This document shows positions 44,001 through 53,536 of a stretch of DNA of 55,877 bases, one piece after another. The stretch is from the NCBI GenBank assembly GCA_011959205.1, contig BLLV01000171.1, positions 1 to 55,877 of the forward strand, written 5' to 3'. The DNA comes from Bacteroidaceae bacterium (lineage in GTDB: Bacteria; Bacteroidota; Bacteroidia; Bacteroidales; Bacteroidaceae). The first letter of the stretch is position 1; each line of letters starts with the position of its first letter. Under the pieces are notes generated by a model. That model made no database searches and was not told the DNA's origin. It was given only the letters and a program-made list of their open reading frames with translations. Both the position numbers and the translations under genes were made by a program.

Positions 44001-44262
44001 CCAGGTATCTGATTTGTATATTAAGAATGGTTCTTATGTACGTTTGAAAAATATCCAGTTGGGCTATACCCTTCCGGAGGCTTTGACGAAAAATGTGTTC
44101 ATTTCAAGATTTCGTGTTTATGTTGCTGCCGAAAATCTTCTTACCTTTACAGGGTATAAAGGTTTTGAACCTGAAATATCTTATGGAACCAGTTCAGGTA
44201 TAGACCGCGGTTATTATCCGCAAGCCCGCACCTTCACAGTGGGATGCAACGTAACATTCTAA
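41038..44262 (+). CDS. susC: SusC/RagA-type TonB-dependent glycan transporter
   Basis: This 1074-residue protein has a signal peptide ending at GMFAQ (residue 31). A carboxypeptidase-D-like domain (VKGNVKDVTGEPVIGASVLV, ITDFDGNFEL) is followed by the TonB box and plug (TLDEVVVIGYG, QPGSGSKIRIRGNGTINNSD, PLYIVDGMPI, then SIEVLKDAASGAVYGARAAN). A 22-strand barrel ends in FTVGCNVTF. It imports oligosaccharides across the outer membrane with the SusD partner acting as a lid. It is the first gene of the PUL transport operon. The substrate is inferred from the beta-glucosidase-type enzymes downstream. Confidence 0.95.
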   Translation: MKNDSNRRQAIRYVLSACCLLLFFSIGMFAQSIRVKGNVKDVTGEPVIGASVLVKGTANGTITDFDGNFELNDVSGSAVIEVTFVGYLPQEVKVSSTPLNIILEEDTKTLDEVVVIGYGVQKKSVVTASIAKVGSDELGKTAPVRVDNALKGLVSGVQVTLASGQPGSGSKIRIRGNGTINNSDPLYIVDGMPIEGGIDYLNPSDIESIEVLKDAASGAVYGARAANGVVLVTTKSGKIGKTTVQYDFSYGWQNPWRRRSVLGAADYKMMMTEAAVNKDNDTRFNTGNLTTAEQDAIGAKLSSFGNADTDWLKETFNADAPVQNHQLSVSGATDKLNYFLSLGYYEQEGIVGGNFGRSNYRRMTIRTNTTYTLFDKSGERNWLHGMTVGVNVAYSRIKNTGIETNSLTGSAVGNAMFLTPLMSIYPSSEEDLIKRTANDVAKYGPLVADGNGRLYNVPASDFNEISNPLAYLSLPGTKNNSDKFVANFFAELKLWDNLKYRASYGTDLSFWGNDGYDYPYFLNTNAHNDKSGAWSEMNRGCRWQLENVLTYDKTIGFHSFAVVLGQSAIKYTGRRLGGSAQDLIDIDGSKASIDFTSGLKTDGKRDVYGGAFDPHTLASYFGRFSYNYAERYMAQFTIRRDGSSNFGPNNKWGTFPSVSLGWNVTNESFMAKRPEWLSAVKLRLSWGKNGNENIGAFRYTANVAMGNNYPFGGGSNQIVNGGSKPTGTPNADLKWEESEQYDAGLDFGFFNNSLTFTVDWFKKKTNGMLKTMSIPSYLGESLPWGNVGDMENSGIEFEAGYKFRSGDWAFSVNANISYLKNKLVRLGNASGFETYDNVHQIGNVSRAEEGQPYPFFYGYKTAGVFQNQAQIDAYVNSKGEKLQPNAQPGDVIFVDNDGNGVIDSDDQTKIGKGDPDWTYGFNFNASWRGFDFSMLWSGAIGNDIFDATRRVDLRYVNLAEEMLDRWHGENTSNSMPRFTWDGGPNHNNQVSDLYIKNGSYVRLKNIQLGYTLPEALTKNVFISRFRVYVAAENLLTFTGYKGFEPEISYGTSSGIDRGYYPQARTFTVGCNVTF

Positions 44263-44282
44263 ACTAATAAAAAAACAGGAAA

Positions 44283-45854
44283 ATGAAAAAAAATATATTT
44301 GTCTGCTTGTCGCTTGCGGCGCTAGCAATGGGAACCGTTTCTTGCGGTGATGATTTCTTGACTGTAGAACCCTCTACAAAATTGGGGCTTGATGGATATT
44401 ATGTGACTCAGGCCCGCATAGATGAAGCCGTTACGGCTGCTTATGACCCGATGCATTGGTATGACTATTTTTCCGGATGGTGTCCTCTGTTTCTTGTGTC
44501 GGATGCTCAAGGAGATGATATTTATGTCGGCGGTGGAAATGAACAAGATCAGGCGGAGATCCATCTTGCTTCACAATATAAGTTGACAAGCCTTATGAAT
44601 TTCAAGGGAGCTTGGACTACAAGTTATTCTGGGATTAATCGTTCAAATCTTGTAATAGTTGATGCCGAAAAGGCGGATTTGCCAGAAGATGTGAAAAAAC
44701 ATTATATTGCGGAAAGTAAGGTGACACGTGCTTTTTATTATAACCAGTTATGGAAATTTTGGGGAAATGTTCCGTATTATGATGTGAATTTGACTTTTCT
44801 GTATATCGCCGAGCAAAAACCGGCAGATGAAATTTATCGGCTGGTTACGGCTGATTTGAAGGAAGTGCTTGACAGTAAGGCATTGCCTATGAAAGAAACG
44901 GCGGTTCGTTCCGGACATGCTACTTGGGCTTTTGCTGCCATGCTTTATGCGGACTTTGTTATGTATCAGAAAGACGAGGCTGCTTATCCTCAAGCACTTG
45001 CTTATATGAAAGAGATCATTAATTCCGGCCAATATAAATTGATGAATGAGTTTGGTGCTATTTGGGAGCAGGAGAATGAATGGTGTGATGAATCAATTTT
45101 CGAAATCAACTATTATGCTAAAGGAGGTATTCGTGACTGGGGAGATGCCAATAAACCTGGTGGTACGGTGGTTCCGGCTATGATTGGTGTGGATGGTTTG
45201 TCCGGCTCGCCGGATTATGTCGGCGGATGGGGATTCTGCGATGTGTCCAAAGAAGTTTACGATATATATGAGGAAACCGACCAACGTCGTGACGGCGGTA
45301 TCCTTTGCATGGAAAAATATATTGCAGACTGTGCGACTAGGGGGATTGTCGTGAAATATGGAGGGCGTTACCAAAATACCGGACTTTTTTTGCGTAAATA
45401 CATCGGGCGTATAGGCGGCAATGACGGTGCTACGAAATCGGGTGATTTGAACTGGGATAATAATCAGCGCATTTTCCGTTATGCTGAAACGTTATTGAAT
45501 GCAGCCGAACTGGCTCTTCGTACAGGAGATCAAGGAACTGCCCAGATTTATTATAATGTAGTCCGCAGCCGTGCAAATGTTTCTGAAAAAGTGGTTTCTT
45601 TGGATAATCTGCTGGAAGAACGTCGTCTGGAGTTTGTAGGTGAAGGCAAGCGCTATTATGATCTGGTTCGTTTCGGTAAAGCCGCAGAAGTGTTGAAACC
45701 CGGTGGAGGTATGGTGCTGAATGCTGAAAAAACGGAATATAGTGTGGTGGGCAATCCTAATCGTCTTCAGTGGACGGAGAGCAAGAAGTATATGCCGATT
45801 CCTCAAGATGAAATTGAAGCGGCTCAGGGTACACTTGTTCAGAATCCGTATTGA
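44283..45854 (+). CDS. susD: SusD/RagB-type surface glycan-binding lipoprotein
   Basis: This 523-residue lipoprotein has lipobox GTVSC (Cys21) followed by GDD. The N-terminal region FLTVEPSTKLGLDGYYVTQA and the helical TPR-like core (LMNFKGAWTTSYSGINRSNL, RAFYYNQLWKFWGNVPYYDV) are typical, as are LEERRLEFVGEGKRYYDLVR and the closing KYMPIPQDEIEAAQGTLVQN. It sits on the cell surface over the SusC barrel and helps bind glycan. It starts 20 bp after susC. No separate surface glycan-binding protein gene follows, unlike many PULs. Confidence 0.95.
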   Translation: MKKNIFVCLSLAALAMGTVSCGDDFLTVEPSTKLGLDGYYVTQARIDEAVTAAYDPMHWYDYFSGWCPLFLVSDAQGDDIYVGGGNEQDQAEIHLASQYKLTSLMNFKGAWTTSYSGINRSNLVIVDAEKADLPEDVKKHYIAESKVTRAFYYNQLWKFWGNVPYYDVNLTFLYIAEQKPADEIYRLVTADLKEVLDSKALPMKETAVRSGHATWAFAAMLYADFVMYQKDEAAYPQALAYMKEIINSGQYKLMNEFGAIWEQENEWCDESIFEINYYAKGGIRDWGDANKPGGTVVPAMIGVDGLSGSPDYVGGWGFCDVSKEVYDIYEETDQRRDGGILCMEKYIADCATRGIVVKYGGRYQNTGLFLRKYIGRIGGNDGATKSGDLNWDNNQRIFRYAETLLNAAELALRTGDQGTAQIYYNVVRSRANVSEKVVSLDNLLEERRLEFVGEGKRYYDLVRFGKAAEVLKPGGGMVLNAEKTEYSVVGNPNRLQWTESKKYMPIPQDEIEAAQGTLVQNPY

Positions 45855-45901
45855 TTTTGAATGATTATTAAGTTTAAATAGGTAATAGAAATTAGTTAAG
45901 G

Positions 45902-45953
45902 AAAGGATATTCTGCCATTAACGAGATATAGTTTGATGATTGGAATATCCTTT
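45902..45953 (+). terminator. Hairpin between susD and the enzyme genes
   Basis: AAAGGATATTC (45902-45912) pairs with GAATATCCTTT (45943-45953) across a 30-base loop, followed by T-rich sequence. It sits in the 212-bp gap after susD and could partly stop transcription, so that transporter genes are expressed more than enzyme genes. Confidence 0.55.
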
Positions 45954-46066
45954 TCTTCGGTTTTTGGGAGGATGCCCGCTCATAGTAAGGCATGACTGGG
46001 TGATTTAGGAAATAGATTATGTACGTGTATATCAAAAATAATAAGAATTAATAGTAATGTAATACC

Positions 46067-48310
46067 ATGAAGCATTTAAAACTATTTTCCGCCTGTTTAA
46101 TTATGTTGCCTTTCCTTGCTTGTACACATCAAGGAATGAAGGTGGACACGATTGAAAATAAGGTGGAGGAACTGCTGGGCAAGATGACCTTGCAGGAAAA
46201 GATCGGTCAGATGAATCAGTTGAGCCCGAATGGGAACATCGATGAAATGGCAGGGCTGATAAAGGAAGGTAAAGTAGGTTCGTTGCTGAACCTGACGGAT
46301 CCCGAGTTGGTAAATAGAGTGCAAGAAATAGCTGTGAAGAAATCGCGTTTGGGTATTCCCGTTCTAATGTCCCGCGATGTCATTCACGGATATAAGACCA
46401 TTTTCCCCATTCCATTGGGGCAAGCGGCTACTTTCAATCCCGAGATTGTGGAAGCAGGAGCTCGTGTGGCCGCCATCGAGGCATCGTCCGACGGTATCCG
46501 GTGGACGTTTGCGCCGATGATTGATGTTTCGCGCGATGCGCGTTGGGGGCGTATGGCCGAAAGTTGTGGAGAGGACCCCTATCTGAATGCTGTGATGGGA
46601 GCTGCCATGGTACGCGGATTTCAGGGTGATTCGTTGAGTGATCCCACGGCGATGGCTGCGTGTGCCAAGCATTTTGTGGGCTACGGTGCTGCCGAGTCAG
46701 GCAAGGATTATAATTCTACGTTTATTCCCGAGCGTGTGCTCCGTAATGTATATCTTCCTCCTTTCGAGGCGGCAGCGAAAGCCGGATGTGCTACATTCAT
46801 GACTTCTTTTAATGACAATGACGGAGTGCCTTCCACGGGTAATGCTTTTATATTGAGAAAGGTGCTGCGTGGCGAGTGGAACTATGACGGCATGGTGGTA
46901 ACGGACTGGGCTTCGGCTACGGAAATGATTGCTCACGGTTTTTGCAAGGATGCAAAGGAAGCTGCTTGGAAGGCGGTGAATGCCGGAGTGGATATGGAGA
47001 TGGTCAGTGGTTCTTTCCTTGGAAACCTGGAAGCACTGGTAAAGGAAGGAAAAGTGTCCGGGAAAACGATAGATGATGCGGTGCGCAACATCCTGCGCCT
47101 GAAATTCCGCTTGGGATTGTTTGATAATCCTTATGTGGTGGCAGATCAAAAGGTGAAATATGCAGAGGAGCATCTGGCCAAGGCAAAGGAAGCGGCCGGA
47201 GAATCTGTTATCTTGTTGAAGAATGCGGATGAAGTCTTGCCGCTGAAGGACAAGGTACGTACCGTTGCCGTGGTAGGTCCGATGGCGGATGCTCCTCACG
47301 ACCAGATGGGCACATGGGTATTCGATGGCGAAAAGGATCATACACAGACTCCTTTGAAAGCTTTGCAGGAAATGTATGGCGACAGGGTGCAGGTTATTTA
47401 TGAACCGGGGTTGGCATATAGTCGTGACAAAAACATCGCTGGGATAGCGAAAGCGGTTGCTGCGGCACGCCGTGCGGATGTGGTGTTGGCTTTTGTGGGG
47501 GAGGAAGCAATACTTTCAGGAGAAGCGCATTCTTTGGCCGATTTGAGTTTGCGTGGCGCACAGTCCGAATTGGTTGAGGCTTTGTCGGAAACCGGAAAGC
47601 CGGTGGTGACTATAGTTATGGCAGGTCGTCCGTTGACTATCGGCAAGGAAGTGGAAAAGTCTGCTGCTGTTCTTTATTCTTTCCATCCGGGAACGATGGG
47701 AGGTCCGGCTATTGCCGAACTGTTGTTCGGTGAGATGGTTCCCAGTGGAAAAACTCCGGTTACTTTCCCGAAGATGGTAGGACAGTTGCCTGTCTATTAT
47801 GCGCATCATCATACAGGACGTGCTCCCAGTGGAAAGGAGACATTGATTGATGATATTCCATTGGAGGCGGGACAGACTTCATTGGGATGTTCTTCTTTCT
47901 ATATGGATGCAGGGTTCGGTCCTTTGTTTCCCTTTGGTTACGGATTGTCTTATACCACTTTCGGTTATGATAAATTGGTCTTGTCGGCTGATAAGCTGAA
48001 AACGGGTGATGTGCTGACTGCCAGCGTGAATGTGACAAATACCGGAAAATATGCAGGCACAGAGGTGGTGCAGCTTTATGTGCAGGATAAGGTGGCTTCT
48101 GTTACTCGTCCTGTAAAGGAACTCAAAGGTTTTCGGCGTGTGGCTTTGCAGCCGGGAGAAACGAGGACAGTCATTTTCTCTTTGCCCGTTAGCGAACTGG
48201 CTTTTTGGAATATAGATATGAAAAAAGTAGTGGAACCGGGTGATTTCAAGCTATGGTTGGGGACTAATAGTGATGAAGGACTTTCAGCTGAATTTGAAGT
48301 AATTGATTAA
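46067..48310 (+). CDS. GH3 beta-glucosidase-type lipoprotein (first)
   Basis: This 747-residue enzyme has lipobox FLAC (Cys19). The GH3 N-domain shows MTLQEKIGQMNQLSP, FAPMIDVSRDARWGRMAESC and CAKHFVGYG; the nucleophile is Asp280 in MVVTDWAS. The C-domain follows (ESVILLKNADEVLPLKD, GKTPVTFPKMVGQLPVYY) and then a fibronectin-III-like domain (NVTNTGKYAGTEVVQLYVQD). The layout matches BglX-like exo-beta-glucosidases. It should release glucose, or a related sugar, from oligosaccharide ends in the periplasm. It is the first enzyme gene of the PUL, 212 bp after susD. Exact linkage preference cannot be told. Confidence 0.92.
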   Translation: MKHLKLFSACLIMLPFLACTHQGMKVDTIENKVEELLGKMTLQEKIGQMNQLSPNGNIDEMAGLIKEGKVGSLLNLTDPELVNRVQEIAVKKSRLGIPVLMSRDVIHGYKTIFPIPLGQAATFNPEIVEAGARVAAIEASSDGIRWTFAPMIDVSRDARWGRMAESCGEDPYLNAVMGAAMVRGFQGDSLSDPTAMAACAKHFVGYGAAESGKDYNSTFIPERVLRNVYLPPFEAAAKAGCATFMTSFNDNDGVPSTGNAFILRKVLRGEWNYDGMVVTDWASATEMIAHGFCKDAKEAAWKAVNAGVDMEMVSGSFLGNLEALVKEGKVSGKTIDDAVRNILRLKFRLGLFDNPYVVADQKVKYAEEHLAKAKEAAGESVILLKNADEVLPLKDKVRTVAVVGPMADAPHDQMGTWVFDGEKDHTQTPLKALQEMYGDRVQVIYEPGLAYSRDKNIAGIAKAVAAARRADVVLAFVGEEAILSGEAHSLADLSLRGAQSELVEALSETGKPVVTIVMAGRPLTIGKEVEKSAAVLYSFHPGTMGGPAIAELLFGEMVPSGKTPVTFPKMVGQLPVYYAHHHTGRAPSGKETLIDDIPLEAGQTSLGCSSFYMDAGFGPLFPFGYGLSYTTFGYDKLVLSADKLKTGDVLTASVNVTNTGKYAGTEVVQLYVQDKVASVTRPVKELKGFRRVALQPGETRTVIFSLPVSELAFWNIDMKKVVEPGDFKLWLGTNSDEGLSAEFEVID

Positions 48311-48330
48311 TACATTTGTATAAAATAGGT

Positions 48331-49587
48331 ATGAAAAATGTAATGTGCGCATTGTTGTTTGCAGGAACACTAGTCTCCTGCCAGCAAAAACAGGTACAGT
48401 CGGATAGTGCTGTACCTGCTCCCGAGGCTTTTGTACGTGTATCCGGACCGGACTTGATTCAGCCGGATGGTAGCAAACTTTTTATCAAGGGTACTAATTT
48501 GGGCAACTGGCTGAATCCTGAAGGATATATGTTTGGATTTAACAAGACCAATTCGGGACGCTTCATTAATGAAATGTTCTGCGAGGCGGTAGGACCGGAC
48601 TTTGTAACGGAGTTTTGGAAATTGTTCAAGGATAACTATATCACCCGGAAGGACGTGGAATTTATTGCTTCTACGGGAGCGAATACCATCCGTCTTCCTT
48701 TCCATTACAAACTTTTCACAGATGAGGACTATATGGGGTTGACTGTCAATCAGGACGGATTTGCTCGTGTGGACAGTGTGGTGAACTGGTGTCGTGACAA
48801 TCATCTTTATCTTATTTTGGATATGCACGATGCTCCCGGCGGACAGACGGGGGATAATATTGACGACAGCTACGGTTATCCTTGGCTGTTTGAAAGTGAA
48901 GTCAGCCAGCAGTTATTCTGTGACATTTGGCGTAAGATTGCCGATTATTACAAGAACGAGCCGGTAATTTTGGGCTATGAACTGATTAATGAACCGATTG
49001 CTCCTTATTTTGAAAACATGGAAGAGTTGAACGGCAAGCTGGAAGCGGTTCACAAGCTGGCGGTAAAGGCTATCCGTGAGGTGGATAACAATCATATTGT
49101 ATTGATTGGCGGTTCGCAGTGGAACGGAAATTTCAAACCGTTCAAGGATTCTAAGTATGACGACAAGCTGATGTACACTTGCCATCGTTATGGGGGGGAG
49201 CCTACTAAAGCGGCAATTCAGGAGATTATCAATTTTCGCGATAGCGTGAATCTGCCGATGTATATGGGGGAGATAGGGCATAATACGGATGAATGGCAGA
49301 CTGCTTTCTGTAAAACAATGGAAGAAAATAACATTGGATATACTTTCTGGCCGTATAAGAAATTGAATGGCTCTTCGTTCATGGGGATCAATGCTCCAGA
49401 TGACTGGGATTTGGTTGTTGCATTTTCCGAGGCATCGCGTGGTACTTATAAGGAGATACGTGATGTGCGTCCACGTCAGGAATTGGTGAGGAAGGCGATG
49501 TTAGGATTCATAGAGAATAGTAAATGTGAGAACTGCATGCCACAAACGGGCTATATTCGCTCACTGGGCTTGCAGGTGAACAAGTAA
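48331..49587 (+). CDS. GH5 endo-glucanase-type lipoprotein
   Basis: The start is ATG 48331; a TTG 15 bp upstream only prolongs the frame. The 418-residue protein has lipobox TLVSC (Cys17). GH5 features are GTNLGNWLNPEGYMF, STGANTIRLPFHYKLF, LILDMHDAPGG, the acid/base Glu221 in YELINEPIAPYF and the nucleophile Glu314 in PMYMGEIGHNTDEW. The family includes endo-beta-1,4- and exo-beta-1,3-glucanases, among others; the NLGNWL start resembles the exo-1,3/1,6-glucanase branches. It lies 20 bp after the first GH3 and likely cuts the imported glucan further. Confidence 0.91.
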   Translation: MKNVMCALLFAGTLVSCQQKQVQSDSAVPAPEAFVRVSGPDLIQPDGSKLFIKGTNLGNWLNPEGYMFGFNKTNSGRFINEMFCEAVGPDFVTEFWKLFKDNYITRKDVEFIASTGANTIRLPFHYKLFTDEDYMGLTVNQDGFARVDSVVNWCRDNHLYLILDMHDAPGGQTGDNIDDSYGYPWLFESEVSQQLFCDIWRKIADYYKNEPVILGYELINEPIAPYFENMEELNGKLEAVHKLAVKAIREVDNNHIVLIGGSQWNGNFKPFKDSKYDDKLMYTCHRYGGEPTKAAIQEIINFRDSVNLPMYMGEIGHNTDEWQTAFCKTMEENNIGYTFWPYKKLNGSSFMGINAPDDWDLVVAFSEASRGTYKEIRDVRPRQELVRKAMLGFIENSKCENCMPQTGYIRSLGLQVNK

Positions 49588-49607
49588 AATTATAAAGGGA
49601 TAATATC

Positions 49608-51839
49608 ATGAAAAAACTTTTATTTGCATTTCCGTTAATGGTAGTAGGCTTTTTTGCCCAGGCGCAGACTGTACCGGTTTATTTGGATGAGGAAAAACCG
49701 ATGGAACAGCGTATTGAAGATGCCTTGGCACGCATGACGCTTGAGGAGAAAATCCGGGTGGTTCATGCCCAAAGTAAATTCTCCTCGGCGGGAGTTCCCC
49801 GTTTGGGATTTCCCGATTTCTGGACTGATGACGGTCCTCACGGTGTTCGTCCCGATGTGTTGTGGGATGAGTGGGAACAGGCGGGGCAGACAAACGATTC
49901 CTGTGTAGCTTTTCCGGCGCTTACCTGTTTGGCAGCATCATGGAATCCCGCGATGTCTCTCATTTATGGGGAAAGTCTGGGTGAGGAAGCATTGTATCGT
50001 GGAAAGGATATGATTTTGGGGCCTGGTGTGAATATTTACCGTACTCCCTTGAACGGACGTAACTTTGAGTATATGGGGGAAGATCCTTATCTGGCTTCAC
50101 GTATGGTTGTTCCTTATATTACAGGATTGCAGTCAAAGGGTGTGTCTGCCTGTGTCAAACATTATGCGTTGAACAATGATGAGGAATACCGCCATCAGGT
50201 GAATGTCATTGTTGACGACCGCGCACTGCACGAGATTTATCTTCCTGCTTTCAAGGCGGCTGTTGAGGAGGCGGGCTCTTGGGCTATCATGGGGGCATAC
50301 AATCTCTATAAGGACCAGCATAACTGCCATAACCAGTGGCTTTTGAACGATATATTGAAAAGGGACTGGAAATTTGACGGAGTGGTTGTTTCTGACTGGG
50401 GAGGAACTCACGACACGGATCAAGCTGTGAAGAATGGCCTTGACATGGAGTTCGGTTCATGGACTAACGGGTTGACGATGGGGGCAAGTAATGCTTATGA
50501 TAACTATTACTTGGCAAATCCTTATCTGAAAGGAATAAAGGAAGGTAAATATACGATAAAAGAGCTTGATGATAAAGTGCGTCGCATACTTCGTCTTTAC
50601 TATCGTACAACGATGAACAGGCTGCGTCCGGTTGGCTTTCTATGTTCGGATTCTCATTATGCAGCCGCAAAGAAGATTGCCGAAGAGGGGATCGTCCTGT
50701 TGCAGAATAAGGACAATGTATTGCCGATTGATCTACAGAATGTCAGGCGTATTCTCGTTGTTGGTGAGAATGCTATCAAGCCTATGACTGTGGGGGGTGG
50801 TTCTTCCTCGCTTAAGGTGCAGAAAGAAATTTCTCCGCTGGAAGGCTTGCAGGCACGCCTTGCCGGTACAAACATTGCAGTGGATTATCAGCGCGGCTAT
50901 GTGGGCGACAAGACCAGCGAGTATAACGGTGTGAAATTGAAAGTCAATTTGGATGAGGAGCGTACGGAAGAGCAACTTATTGCCGATGCTGTGAATGCTG
51001 CAAAGGATGCCGATTATGTAGTTATTTTCGGTGGCTTGAATAAAAGCGACTATCAGGATTGTGAAGGGCACGACCGCAAAGAGTATAAACTTCCTTATAA
51101 TCAGGACAAACTGATTACCGCTTTGGCAGAGACAAATAAGAATGTAGTTTATGTTAATATTTCAGGTAATGCAGTAGCAATGCCTTGGACTGACAAGGTT
51201 CCTGCTATTGTTCAAGGATGGTTTATCGGTTCTGAGGCAGGTGGAGCAATTGCTTCCGTTTTGGTGGGTGATGTGAATCCATCGGGCAAACTGCCATTTA
51301 CATGGCCGGTTTCTTTGCAGGATGTGGGTGCGCACAAACTTAATACCTATCCCGGTACATGGCGCGAGGGTAATCAGATTATAGATGAGGAGTATAAGGA
51401 AAGCATTTATGTGGGATACCGCTGGGCTGACAAGGAGAAGATAAAACCTACTTTCGCTTTTGGACACGGATTGAGTTATACAACTTTTGCGTATGGCAGG
51501 GCGGTGGTTGATAAGAAAGTGATGGGTGCGGACGAAACATTGACCGTTATGGTGCCTGTAACTAATACGGGAAACCGTGAAGGAGCTGAAATCGTGCAAC
51601 TTTATATCAGTGACTTGAAATCATCTTTACCTCGTCCTGTAAAGGAACTGAAAGGATTCAGCAAAGTAAAACTGACTCCGGGAGAAACCAAAGAAGTAGT
51701 TTTCATTATTGGAAAGGACGCTTTGAGCTTTTATGATGATGCTTGTCATGAATGGGTGGCGGAACCTGGCAAGTTTGAAGTTATTGTGGCTGCTTCGGCT
51801 GCGGATATGAAATCGAAAGTTTCTTTTGAACTAAAATAA
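49608..51839 (+). CDS. GH3 beta-glucosidase-type enzyme (second)
   Basis: This 743-residue enzyme has a cleavable signal peptide (LLFAFPLMVVGFFAQAQ), not a lipobox, unlike the first GH3. GH3 motifs are RMTLEEKIRVVHAQSKF, DGPHGVRPDVLWDEW, GPGVNIYRTPLNGRNFEYMG, CVKHYALNNDEEYRHQVN, and the nucleophile Asp263 in GVVVSDWGGTHDTD. A C-domain and a fibronectin-III-like domain (VPVTNTGNREGAEIVQLYIS) follow. It belongs to a different GH3 branch from the first copy, so the two probably cut different ends or linkages. It closes the PUL, 20 bp after the GH5 gene. Confidence 0.92.
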   Translation: MKKLLFAFPLMVVGFFAQAQTVPVYLDEEKPMEQRIEDALARMTLEEKIRVVHAQSKFSSAGVPRLGFPDFWTDDGPHGVRPDVLWDEWEQAGQTNDSCVAFPALTCLAASWNPAMSLIYGESLGEEALYRGKDMILGPGVNIYRTPLNGRNFEYMGEDPYLASRMVVPYITGLQSKGVSACVKHYALNNDEEYRHQVNVIVDDRALHEIYLPAFKAAVEEAGSWAIMGAYNLYKDQHNCHNQWLLNDILKRDWKFDGVVVSDWGGTHDTDQAVKNGLDMEFGSWTNGLTMGASNAYDNYYLANPYLKGIKEGKYTIKELDDKVRRILRLYYRTTMNRLRPVGFLCSDSHYAAAKKIAEEGIVLLQNKDNVLPIDLQNVRRILVVGENAIKPMTVGGGSSSLKVQKEISPLEGLQARLAGTNIAVDYQRGYVGDKTSEYNGVKLKVNLDEERTEEQLIADAVNAAKDADYVVIFGGLNKSDYQDCEGHDRKEYKLPYNQDKLITALAETNKNVVYVNISGNAVAMPWTDKVPAIVQGWFIGSEAGGAIASVLVGDVNPSGKLPFTWPVSLQDVGAHKLNTYPGTWREGNQIIDEEYKESIYVGYRWADKEKIKPTFAFGHGLSYTTFAYGRAVVDKKVMGADETLTVMVPVTNTGNREGAEIVQLYISDLKSSLPRPVKELKGFSKVKLTPGETKEVVFIIGKDALSFYDDACHEWVAEPGKFEVIVAASAADMKSKVSFELK

Positions 51840-51901
51840 CAATAATACAAATTACTAGGTTGAATAAAAGTTAGATTAAGGTTAAGTTTAGGTATTATAA
51901 T

Positions 51902-51933
51902 AGGCGTTATGGTTTGTGAAAACGATAACGCCT
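51902..51933 (+). terminator. Terminator at the end of the PUL
   Basis: AGGCGTTAT (51902-51910) pairs with ATAACGCCT (51925-51933), followed by TTAAATTTT. It separates the second GH3 gene from rny, which is on the other strand. Confidence 0.75.
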
Positions 51934-51967
51934 TTAAATTTTAAGAGGAGATCTTGTATTTTTGCTT

Positions 51968-53503
51968 TTATTTGGCGAAGCTTACTGCACGTGTCTCGCG
52001 AATGACTGTAATCTTTACTTGTCCCGGATAAGTCATTTCATCTTGAATCTTTTTTGCTATTTCACCAGACAAACTTTCGGTTTGCTTGTCATCGATCTTG
52101 TCGGCACCTACAATCACGCGTAATTCGCGACCGGCTTGGATAGCGTATGTTTTTGTCACCCCCGGATAGGACATGGCCAATTGTTCCAAGTCGTTCAGAC
52201 GCTTGATGTATGCTTCTACAATTTCACGGCGAGCCCCCGGACGTGCCCCGGAAATGGCATCACACACTTGTACGATAGGAGCCAGCAGACTGGTCATTTC
52301 TGTTTCATCGTGATGGGCGCCAATGGCATTGCAGATGTCCGCTTTTTCCTTGTACTTCTCGGCTATTTTCATACCTAGTAATGCGTGCGGCAATTCCGGT
52401 TCTTCATCAGGAACCTTACCTATGTCATGCAGTAAACCGGCACGTTTTGCCTTTTTGGGATTCAATCCTAATTCAGAAGCCATTACAGCACAAAGATTGG
52501 CTGTTTCCCGAGCATGCTGTAACAGGTTCTGACCGTATGAGGAACGATATTTCATCTTACCGATGATACGGATCAGTTCAGGATGCAGACCATGAATACC
52601 TAAATCAATTGTGGTGCGTTTACCGGTTTCAATAATTTCTTCTTCTACTTGTTTGCGTACCTTGGCTACCACTTCTTCAATGCGTGCCGGATGGATACGT
52701 CCGTCAGTTACCAGTTGATGCAATGCCAAACGGGCTATTTCGCGGCGTACAGGGTCAAAAGCCGAAAGTACAATAGCTTCAGGAGTATCATCTACAACGA
52801 TTTCTACACCAGTTGCAGCTTCTAAAGCCCGAATATTACGTCCTTCACGACCGATAATGCGTCCTTTTATTTCGTCCGATTCAATATGGAATACGGTTAC
52901 GGAATTTTCGATAGCTGTTTCTGTGGCTACTCGTTGTATAGATTGAATAACAATACGTTTTGCTTCTTTATTAGCTGTCAATTTGGCGTCATCCATAATG
53001 TCGTTAATGTAGGAAGCAGCCTGTGTTTTCGCTTCTTCTTTCAAAGATTCTATCAGGCGTTCTTTAGCCTCTTCAGCAGATAGACCGGAAAGGGCTTCCA
53101 ATTTTTCACGTTCTTGCATTTGCAATTTATCCAATTCTTCCTTTTTCTTGTCTATGATGACAATCTGAGCTTCCAGATTTTCTTTAATAGCTTCTGCTTC
53201 TGTGCGTTTACGTTGAACTTCTTCCTGTTTTTGGTTCAACATCAATTCGCGTTGCTTCAATTTATTTTCTGCTTGCTGAATTTTTTGGTTGCGTAGGGAG
53301 ACTTCTTTTTCCAGATCAGCTTTTTTGTTCAAGAATTTTTCTTTTACTTCCAAAAGCTTGTTCTTTTTAATTACTTCAGCTTCTGTCTGTGCTTCCTTGA
53401 TGATGATGTCATACTTAGATTTCAGTCCATATCTGAAAAGCATGTATGATAGGCCACCACCTATAGCGAAACACACAATTGCTATTATTACCGTTGTTAT
53501 CAT
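51968..53503 (-). CDS. rny: Ribonuclease Y
   Basis: The start is taken at [20 protein letters not shown] (53503), giving 511 residues; the open frame runs 13 codons further into an AT-rich leader. An N-terminal membrane anchor is followed by a long coiled coil (to about residue 195), a KH domain ([20 protein letters not shown]) and an HD domain ([20 protein letters not shown], then [10 protein letters not shown]). The enzyme starts mRNA decay by endonucleolytic cuts at the membrane. It follows zapA, but a strong terminator lies between them. Confidence 0.95.
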   Translation of the reverse strand: MITTVIIAIVCFAIGGGLSYMLFRYGLKSKYDIIIKEAQTEAEVIKKNKLLEVKEKFLNKKADLEKEVSLRNQKIQQAENKLKQRELMLNQKQEEVQRKRTEAEAIKENLEAQIVIIDKKKEELDKLQMQEREKLEALSGLSAEEAKERLIESLKEEAKTQAASYINDIMDDAKLTANKEAKRIVIQSIQRVATETAIENSVTVFHIESDEIKGRIIGREGRNIRALEAATGVEIVVDDTPEAIVLSAFDPVRREIARLALHQLVTDGRIHPARIEEVVAKVRKQVEEEIIETGKRTTIDLGIHGLHPELIRIIGKMKYRSSYGQNLLQHARETANLCAVMASELGLNPKKAKRAGLLHDIGKVPDEEPELPHALLGMKIAEKYKEKADICNAIGAHHDETEMTSLLAPIVQVCDAISGARPGARREIVEAYIKRLNDLEQLAMSYPGVTKTYAIQAGRELRVIVGADKIDDKQTESLSGEIAKKIQDEMTYPGQVKITVIRETRAVSFAK

Positions 53504-53536
53504 TGTTATTAATTTATATATAAAAATAAAAAAAAT

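Noticed and set aside
46697..47341. 214-codon - strand ORF opposite the first GH3
   Set aside because: Shadow frame; the + strand has the GH3 nucleophile and C-domain motifs here.
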